DNA from: JANOGU01 sp964499865
GTDB taxonomy: Bacteria; Pseudomonadota; Alphaproteobacteria; Rhodobacterales; Rhodobacteraceae
Direction: 5' to 3'
Length of the DNA: 64,000 nucleotides
Assembly (NCBI GenBank): GCA_964499865.1
Contig: CAZCPY010000001.1
Location: 62,001-126,000, forward strand
Shown: positions 32,818-38,551 of the stretch, in pieces
Layout of the letters: each line of letters starts with the position of its first letter
How positions within the stretch are numbered: position 1 is the stretch's first letter
Translations under genes and position numbers: made by a program
Notes under the pieces: model-generated
Told to the model about the DNA's origin: nothing
What the model saw: the letters and a program-made list of their open reading frames with translations, nothing else
The model's database searches: none

Positions 32818-32990
32818 TGTTTTTCTCCGTTTCCATTTCCGTTGTACCCATCTGAGGGTCCGTACCCGCATCCATCTCCAAATTTAATCCACAACGCATC
32901 TCCAAATCCGACATCATTTGCGTTGGTATCTGGCCTTTGAATTTTGTCGCTGTTAATTTCCACTGGCGCGCCCGCTTCATGTATATTCAA
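32814..32990 (-). CDS. Leading Gly-rich unit A13, 58 aa, divergent N-terminus
   Basis: TTG start inside the end of the upstream gene (14-bp overlap). The first 35 residues (MNIHEAGAPVEINSDKIQRP and on) are ordinary sequence; only the last 30 show the Gly pattern, ending NGNGNGEKH. It looks like a junction between normal protein and array. Confidence 0.65.
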   Translation of the reverse strand: MNIHEAGAPVEINSDKIQRPDTNANDVGFGDALWIKFGDGCGYGPSDGYNGNGNGEKH

Positions 32991-33213
32991 TAGAATCCGG
33001 ATACAAATCATCCAACCTATCAAGACACATTTGAGTTCTACTCATGTGTCGCCAGACAGCTTCTCTTAAAAAATCTAACGACTTGCGCTCGCCATGACCC
33101 AAGCTTTCTTGCTGCTCTGTAAGTTGGTCTATGGTTCTTTCTATATTCTTTAAGTCGGTTAAAAATTCGCCGTAAGCGGCTCTGATGTTAAGGTCTTCTT
33201 GTTTGTTCGACAT
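32977..33213 (-). CDS. Small helical protein heading array A, 78 aa
   Basis: ATG at 33213 (MSNKQEDLNIRAAYGEF) is chosen because the upstream in-frame start at 33291 lies before the promoter motif. Likely a helical bundle or coiled coil (LKNIERTIDQLTEQQESLG). It is the first gene of the array A transcript and may be a partner of the mini-proteins. Confidence 0.68.
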   Translation of the reverse strand: MSNKQEDLNIRAAYGEFLTDLKNIERTIDQLTEQQESLGHGERKSLDFLREAVWRHMSRTQMCLDRLDDLYPDSIEYT

Positions 33214-33247
33214 GTTTATTAGTGGTGTAAGTACGGTGGATACATCT

Positions 33248-33260
33248 CTTATGCCGCACG
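33248..33260 (-). promoter_or_regulatory. Early-type promoter motif for array A operon
   Basis: Minus-strand CGTGCGGCATAAG with an upstream GGAAAAATAG tract, about 35 bp before the 78-residue gene. Confidence 0.58.
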
Positions 33261-33313
33261 CGCCCACTATTTTTCCATAGCGCCGGCCCACATAACATAT
33301 ACACTAACCGCAA

Positions 33314-33529
33314 ATGCGATATACACCAGCTGTAGCACTATACCCTACTCTACTGGTAATAGTAGTAGTAGCAGTAGTACTAGTAGCAGCCGCCGGCCCA
33401 AATATCCATAGATTTATATTGACAGAAGGCAATAAATTTGCTATAAATATAGCCCGTTACTACAGATACAGTAATCGTTCCTATACCTTAACTCAACCAC
33501 TTAATCACTTAGAACGTTACTACCTGTAG
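33314..33529 (+). CDS. Possible small membrane protein, 71 aa
   Basis: The stretch LLVIVVVAVVLVAAAG would be one transmembrane helix followed by a basic tail. However, the hydrophobic part is encoded by a run of GTA/GTAG triplets (simple repeat) and no ribosome-binding site is clear. The remainder of the 33214-33568 spacer holds the divergent promoter region. Confidence 0.35.
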   Translation: MRYTPAVALYPTLLVIVVVAVVLVAAAGPNIHRFILTEGNKFAINIARYYRYSNRSYTLTQPLNHLERYYL

Positions 33530-33568
33530 TATACAACCAACCCTTAAGAATACAGCTTATAAAATCCA

Positions 33569-34315
33569 GTGAAGACAGTTGATCCGTTAGTTTCTTTAAT
33601 AACCGATAAGATCGTTAATGTTGTCTGCCCCGCCAGCGACCTAATCCCTCCAGTAGTTAATCGTAGCTTACCTATAGGCGAGCGGCCCACAGTAATAACA
33701 GTGAATGGTGGAATACGCGCATGTGAACAAGCAGACATAGCCTTCGTAAGTAATCCGGATAGCTTTAAGTTGTCTAAGCAATTCCTCAATACGCAATTGA
33801 TTACGGTTACGGGCCCGCGCGTCTTATCCAGAATAACGGCTAATAGTAATCGCCCTTATACAGATGACGAGCTTAGACAGTTGATAAGCACATCTATTGA
33901 CTACCTAGATCTGACCGGCAAGCAGACAATCTCTTCTCAAGATGATTCGTTGGTGCTAGTCCTTAGGCTGCTTAAGAAATACGGGCCCGCCGAAGTTCGT
34001 CTATATGGCGTAGAGTATAGTGCTACCAGCCCTAATCTGGCGAGCCATTTCTTTAGCTTCTCTCCAAAAGGCTACGTGTGTCAGAGCTGCTATAAGGTGG
34101 CGGCCAAACCGTACATGTATGAAGGCACATTGCATACGTGCCCCGCGTGCCACGTTATAGGTAAGATGAGTTTCTTCTCTTTTCGAGGCGGCGGCCACCT
34201 GACCACAGAAAAACTGGCGTCATTAAAAGATGCACTTAGTACCAAGACTAAGTACTTCAGGTATAGTGGAAAGCCGTCTAAGCTGGATAAGTTGTTCAAG
34301 AGAGTAAATGTTTGA
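33569..34315 (+). CDS. Zinc-ribbon hypothetical protein, 248 aa
   Basis: A C-terminal zinc ribbon, CQSCYK (about 172-177) and CPACH (about 191-195), follows an alpha/beta N-terminal region with a TVITVNGGIRACEQADIAFV pattern reminiscent of a nucleotide- or sugar-binding fold. First of a rightward gene group (33.5-36.1 kb). Confidence 0.72.
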   Translation: MKTVDPLVSLITDKIVNVVCPASDLIPPVVNRSLPIGERPTVITVNGGIRACEQADIAFVSNPDSFKLSKQFLNTQLITVTGPRVLSRITANSNRPYTDDELRQLISTSIDYLDLTGKQTISSQDDSLVLVLRLLKKYGPAEVRLYGVEYSATSPNLASHFFSFSPKGYVCQSCYKVAAKPYMYEGTLHTCPACHVIGKMSFFSFRGGGHLTTEKLASLKDALSTKTKYFRYSGKPSKLDKLFKRVNV

Positions 34316-34336
34316 TACGAGCCGCTCCTACCACTC

Positions 34337-34741
34337 ATGATACCCATTACTAATACAGTAAGAGACGACAGCACTTTCGGCGGTCTGTCGGACCTAGTGA
34401 TCGCGCGCCGAAACGTTAAAATGGCTGAAAGATATGAAACCGTAATCATAGAAGGCATCTCTCTTACAGACCGGCAGCTCGAACAGATAATTAATATGTT
34501 CGATGATACTCTGGCGCCGCATAGGCAGCTGACTGCGCGCGCCTCCAAATACTACGAGTATTTCACAAAAGGCAAAACTGGGCTAGGTATAGTCACGTTC
34601 TATACGCACCAGGATAACAAGGCGCACATAGGTACACTGCACATGACTGGGCTGCCTATGCGCCTAAGAACTAAGTTGATCAGCCAGATGGCGGAGGTTT
34701 CTCCTCCTAAGATTAGTCGCGGTATTCCATCTAACAAGTGA
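34337..34741 (+). CDS. Hypothetical protein, 134 aa
   Basis: Helix-rich centre (SLTDRQLEQIINMFDDTLAP) and a beta-rich end (GLGIVTFYTHQDNKAHIGTL). Seven bp before the next gene. No family was recognised. Confidence 0.7.
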   Translation: MIPITNTVRDDSTFGGLSDLVIARRNVKMAERYETVIIEGISLTDRQLEQIINMFDDTLAPHRQLTARASKYYEYFTKGKTGLGIVTFYTHQDNKAHIGTLHMTGLPMRLRTKLISQMAEVSPPKISRGIPSNK

Positions 34742-34747
34742 GCACTA

Positions 34748-35335
34748 ATGGATGAGCAATTTGAATCTTTTATAAACGAGGATAACGAGCGGCCAATAAG
34801 AAAACCTTTTCCGGTCGCGCTGATCTTGAATCCTTACATTCGGCGGCCCGCCACTCTCCGTATACTACATCCTCAGCCGCCGAATGTAGAGTATATGTAT
34901 AGAGTGCTGATCAGAACCATGGACGAGGCCGGTGAGTTTAGATACTCTGACGTAGTCGATAAGCGTACGCTGATAAGAGAGAGCGAGCCGGGCCCTAAAA
35001 AGACATCGCGCACAGAGCAATATGTACTGCTGTTTTCAGAAGGTGCGGAGTTCGAGCTAGAGAGGTATCTGCGTTATTTGGATACAACCAGGCTGGTCAA
35101 TAAGAATGGAGAACCGCCAGTTCTATGTGTTGGTCGACAGCGCACGTTCGAGGCGATTAATGATGTGTATACTCATGCTCCTTGGCATAAGCCGCTGTTA
35201 AAGAATACGAAGATTCACTTTGTGTCAAGCAGCGAGAGCTTAGATAACTTCTTGTGGGTCTCGCAGATGCCTGTTACAACTAAGGCGACGCCGGCAGGTA
35301 GAGCATTAGATCAACCTCCTATGTTCTTTTACTAA
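34748..35335 (+). CDS. Hypothetical protein, 195 aa
   Basis: Mixed alpha/beta protein in the small rightward group. A basic patch (EPGPKKTSRTEQY) lies near residue 80. No family was recognised; a virion or late role is inferred from strand and neighbours. Confidence 0.7.
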   Translation: MDEQFESFINEDNERPIRKPFPVALILNPYIRRPATLRILHPQPPNVEYMYRVLIRTMDEAGEFRYSDVVDKRTLIRESEPGPKKTSRTEQYVLLFSEGAEFELERYLRYLDTTRLVNKNGEPPVLCVGRQRTFEAINDVYTHAPWHKPLLKNTKIHFVSSSESLDNFLWVSQMPVTTKATPAGRALDQPPMFFY

Positions 35336-35337
35336 CC

Positions 35338-35637
35338 ATGATAGATCCCTCCGCGCACACACCCGCAGCTGGTAGAAATTACGAGTCTCTTACTGAATAT
35401 AGCGTGCCTGCTCGAGGTGGCGGGCCTGAGCTAGATATAAGTATGAATTCTCGTCGCGCGCCAGGAACAATCGAACCTACAGAACAAGCAAAGCAATACG
35501 TACGAAGAACTAGACGGCGCAATATGGAGTATGAGACGTTCGATCCGTATGCTCCAGGTATAGCCAAGACTAGTTCTTATCACCAAGCTCTATTTAAAGC
35601 ACTAAAACACCACTATGCAAATCATAATCAACCCTGA
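35338..35637 (+). CDS. Hypothetical protein, 99 aa, basic
   Basis: Low-complexity, Arg-rich protein (KQYVRRTRRRNMEYE), perhaps disordered and nucleic-acid-binding. Starts 3 bp after the previous gene and overlaps the next by 23 bp. Confidence 0.62.
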   Translation: MIDPSAHTPAAGRNYESLTEYSVPARGGGPELDISMNSRRAPGTIEPTEQAKQYVRRTRRRNMEYETFDPYAPGIAKTSSYHQALFKALKHHYANHNQP

Positions 35638-35899
35638 CCAACATTACCGAAGTACGGAAAGCACTATTCAGATGCTTCTAGATAAGGTCGCCCGACTAGA
35701 GGCGCGGCTCGAAGAGCTGGAGAAGCAACCATGGACCAATACGACTCGGACCGCGCCGACGCCCGTATTAAATCCTCTCTATCCCACGTATCCTCTGTAT
35801 CCGATTGGTGTCCGAACAGATGACGGTGTACTATCCGTAACTTTCACCGGCTCGGTACCACCCGTATATGGCGCCGGCTCTCCGTTCAGTATCCCTTGA
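35615..35899 (+). CDS. Coiled-coil protein with beta tail, 94 aa, possible fibre/whisker component
   Basis: A short coiled coil (STIQMLLDKVARLEARLEEL) is followed by a Pro/Tyr-rich linker (NPLYPTYPLYP) and a small beta segment. This layout is seen in trimeric phage whiskers and fibre adaptors, but no family match was made. Confidence 0.62.
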   Translation: MQIIINPDQHYRSTESTIQMLLDKVARLEARLEELEKQPWTNTTRTAPTPVLNPLYPTYPLYPIGVRTDDGVLSVTFTGSVPPVYGAGSPFSIP

Positions 35900-35922
35900 T
35901 ATAAACGTGCACATATAAAGAT

Positions 35923-36108
35923 ATGACAGTAGCGAAACATGTTGGGCGCCGGACGGCCCAAAGAAAGCGTATCCCGGCCTATGTACAGTTGCCTAAGTTT
36001 TTAAGTAAGACGGAGATTGATGAGATTGAAAGTCGAAAGCTAGCTAACCCGTCTTTGGATTGGAATGTGATTGTGAAGCAGGTTATTAAAGAAGGGCACA
36101 GACAGTAG
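35923..36108 (+). CDS. Small basic protein, 61 aa
   Basis: The basic N-terminus (KHVGRRTAQRKR) and a helix-turn-helix-like SKTEIDEIESRKLANPSLDW suggest DNA binding. Last gene before a terminator. Confidence 0.6.
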   Translation: MTVAKHVGRRTAQRKRIPAYVQLPKFLSKTEIDEIESRKLANPSLDWNVIVKQVIKEGHRQ

Positions 36109-36118
36109 TTAAGTAAAA

Positions 36119-36155
36119 AAACAGGAATAGCAGCTCAGATGCTATTCCTGTTTCG
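36119..36155 (+). terminator. Rho-independent terminator
   Basis: 12-bp stem ACAGGAATAGCA/TGCTATTCCTGT followed by a short T-run. Ends the 33.5-36.1 kb gene group. Confidence 0.82.
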
Positions 36156-36232
36156 TTCATTTCAGAAGCAACGCGGTCTGGAGAACTCGTAGTTAGTTGC
36201 CGGTCGGTCTAAATCTCGAAGGGTGTGTGCGA

Positions 36233-36604
36233 TCATTTTACTACATCGAACCACCTTTTTTGGTTATCAAGAATTCCAAGCCACGCTTCAAGCCAAAGCC
36301 CGGCACCCCCGATACCGCGTATTGCTCGAAGGATGTCGCGCCTGGTGGCCTGTTCTGTACATTGGTGGCACTTTCTGCACAGCAGGAGAATGTTCCCTGG
36401 TCTATTCGAGCCGGACTCGCAGAGGGCGACGATGTGCGCGCGTTCGAGAGGCCTATTAAACCCACAGAGGAAGCAGCACCCTTTGATTTCTTCGGCAGAA
36501 TCAAACCGCTCCCAGCGAAGCAGCCTTCTTTGCCAATAAGTGACCACAGCTTTCGGACTGGGCATCCCGCATCGCTTAGCGGCGGCTAGTTCACGTTTTC
36601 TCAT
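36233..36604 (-). CDS. HNH endonuclease
   Basis: Zinc-bound HNH core: CCFLCG (Cys44, Cys47), ERAHIVAL (His57), NRPGNILLLCRKCH (Asn71, Cys76, Cys79, His80). At 123 residues with no additional domain, it resembles small free-standing phage HNH proteins, which may be homing endonucleases or packaging/defence nucleases. It is isolated on the minus strand just after a plus-strand terminator, as expected for a mobile insertion. Confidence 0.85.
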   Translation of the reverse strand: MRKRELAAAKRCGMPSPKAVVTYWQRRLLRWERFDSAEEIKGCCFLCGFNRPLERAHIVALCESGSNRPGNILLLCRKCHQCTEQATRRDILRAIRGIGGAGLWLEAWLGILDNQKRWFDVVK

Positions 36605-36648
36605 CGCAACGTGATGTTTGGTTTAGACTGTTTTCGTTGTAGACACCA

Positions 36649-36843
36649 TCAAAACAAGAGACGAGTCCCGACCGCCATACCAGCAAGTGACAAACCAACT
36701 CCCATCCAAAAAACATGAAGCCAGTTGATTCCTTTTTCTTTAGCTCCGCAGTGTTTAAAACCCAACACAAACGCGTATACGGAACAGAGCCCGAAAAGGG
36801 AGGACGCTGAAGTCAGAATTAGATTCAGTGCTTGTGTATCCAT
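36649..36843 (-). CDS. Small membrane protein, 64 aa, two predicted TM helices
   Basis: Two hydrophobic segments, LILTSASSLFGLCSVYAFVL and VFWMGVGLSLAGMAVGTRLL, flank a short charged loop (KHCGAKEKG). A holin-like or membrane-associated early protein is possible. Confidence 0.65.
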   Translation of the reverse strand: MDTQALNLILTSASSLFGLCSVYAFVLGFKHCGAKEKGINWLHVFWMGVGLSLAGMAVGTRLLF

Positions 36844-36875
36844 CAGCTAGTGTGTGGTTTGATTGTGATAGAAGT

Positions 36876-36908
36876 AAAAAACAGACCCACCGAAGTGAGT
36901 CTGTTTTT
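36876..36908 (-). terminator. Terminator of the 130-aa gene
   Basis: AAAAACAGACTCAC-TTCG-GTGGGTCTGTTTTTT on the minus strand. Near-identical copies are at 37418 and 61145. Confidence 0.88.
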
Positions 36909-36914
36909 CTTTTA

Positions 36915-37307
36915 TCACTGCTTCCAACCGCTTAGGTTGGGGTCCGCTTCGACTCCGGCCACGAGTGCGCGGAGCGCCGGGTCGTTGCGCAGCACCGATC
37001 CGTTTTGGACTCGGTAGAGATCGAAGATCCGACTGTGGTACAGGCAGACCTTTTCTACCATCGCCATTTGTAGATTTTTTTTGCCGTCCGAGCAGAGCTC
37101 GGTGATGTCCCCGTACTGCCTATCGATGGTGTAACCCATCGACAAGTAGTGGGTACCCACTAGCCATGTCGGCCCGGCGGTCCAAGACCGTCTGTTCTCG
37201 AAATTGTTGTCTGCGAGAACGCAGAGACCCAGGTATGTCCCCTGCGTGGCCAGCCGGTAGAGCTCCGGCCCTAGCAGGTCTTTGACAGTCTCCTGCAGTG
37301 AACTCAT
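36915..37307 (-). CDS. Hypothetical protein, 130 aa, cassette gene
   Basis: Start ATG at 37307 has AGGAGGT upstream; the longer frame to 37376 merely reads through the conserved leader. No family was recognised. The cassette is complete: promoter motif (37383), leader hairpin, gene and terminator. Confidence 0.75.
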   Translation of the reverse strand: MSSLQETVKDLLGPELYRLATQGTYLGLCVLADNNFENRRSWTAGPTWLVGTHYLSMGYTIDRQYGDITELCSDGKKNLQMAMVEKVCLYHSRIFDLYRVQNGSVLRNDPALRALVAGVEADPNLSGWKQ

Positions 37308-37382
37308 ACGGGTACCTCCTAGTACCTGTAGTTCTGTTGCAGTCCTTGCAACGAGGGAGTAGGTAGAATTACCCACTCATTT
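37308..37382 (-). repeat. Conserved 5' leader, copy 1
   Basis: About 75 bp containing GGGTAATTCTACCTACTCCC, a small hairpin GTTGC-AAGGACT-GCAAC and GTACTAGGAGGTACC as ribosome-binding site. Other copies lie at 37789-37865, 61038-61109 and, diverged, 38382-38461. Confidence 0.75.
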
Positions 37383-37397
37383 ACTTATGCCATAAAT
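37383..37397 (-). promoter_or_regulatory. Early-type promoter motif
   Basis: Minus-strand ATTTATGGCATAAGT with upstream AAAAAATACC. Confidence 0.65.
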
Positions 37398-37417
37398 GAG
37401 GGTATTTTTTATTAAAA

Positions 37418-37449
37418 AAAGACAGACTCACTTTGGTGGGTCTGTCTTT
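37418..37449 (-). terminator. Terminator of the 111-aa gene
   Basis: AAAGACAGACCCACC...GTGAGTCTGTCTTT with a T-run on the minus strand. It abuts the A-tract of the next promoter. Confidence 0.88.
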
Positions 37450-37452
37450 CCT

Positions 37453-37788
37453 TCAGCACTGGTTCCGGCCGCGCTTGAGTCGCCGAAGCGTTGTGCTGAG
37501 CCGCTGGATCGCCTCGTTATACGGGACGTTCAGCGTACGAGACAGGTCGATGACGCACCACTCCTCCTCAGTCGGAGCGGGGGCGGTACCGCACGAGGGG
37601 CAGATCCATTTGGTCCCGTTCCAGTACCTTCCCCCGTCGGCGATCGCCTGCAAGCGATTGTCTGCCCGAACATGTCGGCAAACACACTCGCTGCCGTCCG
37701 CATGCGGATCGGCGTATTCCTCCTTGAGCTCGCGCTCCGATACGTACGGACCGAGCCGGTGACACCACGGGCATCGCAGTTGTGCCAT
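37453..37788 (-). CDS. Zinc-binding hypothetical protein, 111 aa
   Basis: Three Cys motifs, CPWCH (6-10), CVCRH (about 35-39) and CPSCG (about 63-67), suggest one or two zinc sites; the C-terminal third is a basic helix (RLSTTLRRLKRGRNQC). AGGAGG precedes the ATG. Probably a nucleic-acid-binding early protein. Confidence 0.75.
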   Translation of the reverse strand: MAQLRCPWCHRLGPYVSERELKEEYADPHADGSECVCRHVRADNRLQAIADGGRYWNGTKWICPSCGTAPAPTEEEWCVIDLSRTLNVPYNEAIQRLSTTLRRLKRGRNQC

Positions 37789-37865
37789 GGATTAGTACCT
37801 CCTAGTACTTGTATCCGTATCGCAATCCTTGCGACGAGGGAATAGGTAGAATTACCCACTCATTT
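37789..37865 (-). repeat. Conserved 5' leader, copy 2
   Basis: Same layout as copy 1, with hairpin sequence TCGCAAGGATTGCGA and AGTACTAGGAGGTAC. Confidence 0.7.
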
Positions 37866-37880
37866 ACTTATGCCATAAAT
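37866..37880 (-). promoter_or_regulatory. Early-type promoter motif
   Basis: Minus-strand ATTTATGGCATAAGT with upstream AAAAAAATAG. Confidence 0.65.
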
Positions 37881-37925
37881 CAGGCTATTTTTTTATCGGC
37901 GGTACTGCAGAGAGCGGTTCAGCGT

Positions 37926-37963
37926 AAAAAAAAGGAAACAGGTTAAATTACCTGCTTCCTTTT
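37926..37963 (-). terminator. Terminator of the 137-aa gene
   Basis: AAGGAAGCAGGTAA...CCTGTTTCCTT followed by eight T on the minus strand. Confidence 0.88.
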
Positions 37964-37967
37964 GGCG

Positions 37968-38381
37968 TCAGCGTCGCAGATACTCTACATCTCTGTGAAC
38001 GAGTAGCGCCCGGGCAGCCTCCAGACTGAGGCCCACGAACTCTTCATTGACGAACGATAGCTCGTCGCTGAAGAACGAGCCCAAATGGTGCTCGCTTTTG
38101 TCCGTGAGAACCACACGAATTTCGTGCGGTTCTTGAGCCGCTTGCACACGTACTTCGCATATTTTCGGCGAAGTACGTTCCTCCCACCCGCGCCAGCTTC
38201 CGGCCCCGCGGTAGATCTCACGGAAGTAGTCGGAGGATACCCGATGAGTGGTCCCGTCGTGGTACTCGTATTCTATCCACAGAAAGCCTTCTGTGAATGA
38301 ATCTAAGTCTACGACTCGTACGAGTTCTTTGGTCCCGTCCCACTCCACGACGTCACAGACCATCCCTTTTACTCGATGCAT
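37968..38381 (-). CDS. Hypothetical protein, 137 aa
   Basis: Beta-rich protein (VKGMVCDVVEWDGTKELVRVVDL) with several Trp residues. It is the third member of the adjacent promoter-leader-gene-terminator cassettes; CTAGGAGGGG lies upstream of the ATG. No family was recognised. Confidence 0.72.
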   Translation of the reverse strand: MHRVKGMVCDVVEWDGTKELVRVVDLDSFTEGFLWIEYEYHDGTTHRVSSDYFREIYRGAGSWRGWEERTSPKICEVRVQAAQEPHEIRVVLTDKSEHHLGSFFSDELSFVNEEFVGLSLEAARALLVHRDVEYLRR

Positions 38382-38461
38382 GTCTATTACCCCTCCTAGG
38401 GCTAGTACATGGTTTGGTGGTCGGCACCAATACCGAAGTAGGTAGAATTACCCACTCATTT

Positions 38462-38477
38462 ACTTATGCCATAAAAT
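38462..38477 (-). promoter_or_regulatory. Early-type promoter motif
   Basis: Minus-strand ATTTTATGGCATAAGT with upstream GAAATTTTT. Followed by the AAATGAGTGGGTAATTC leader start shared with copies 1 and 2. Confidence 0.65.
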
Positions 38478-38551
38478 GGCCAAAAATTTCTCTATCGGAA
38501 TAGCTTCGGGTCTCTACCGTAGAATAGGAGTGACTTGCTTATCTATCCGTA

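Larger units (their letters stand above)
30521..32990 (-). repeat. Array A: thirteen tandem Gly/Tyr-rich mini-genes
   Basis: Thirteen consecutive open units on the minus strand, interrupted only by a 100-N gap. Units begin mostly with TTGAAGATT (MKI) and end in codons for G(K/R)GGKH or a close variant. The stop TGA overlaps the next TTG as TTGA, and the tail codons (AGGAGG or GGAG) act as the next ribosome-binding site about 6 nt before the start. The interior is built from GGN-NAY codon pairs with a 6-bp period. Third positions vary at Gly, and first positions vary at the alternating residue, which argues for selection on the protein frame. The array is headed by a normal 78-residue gene and a promoter motif at 33248. 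Confidence 0.85.

Noticed and set aside
30524..32940. Long plus-strand frames across array A encoding Pro/Ser/Thr/Ile-rich proteins
   Set aside because: They are the complement of GGN-NAY codons, have no ribosome-binding sites, and do not share consistent starts; the minus-strand MKI frame does.
36223..36589. Plus-strand frames over the HNH gene
   Set aside because: The minus strand has the clear HNH zinc motifs; the plus frames are antisense shadows.
37530..37859. MGNSTYSLVAR leader as a shared N-terminal protein domain
   Set aside because: The same leader DNA precedes genes in different reading frames and contains the ribosome-binding site, so it is untranslated leader, not a signal peptide.
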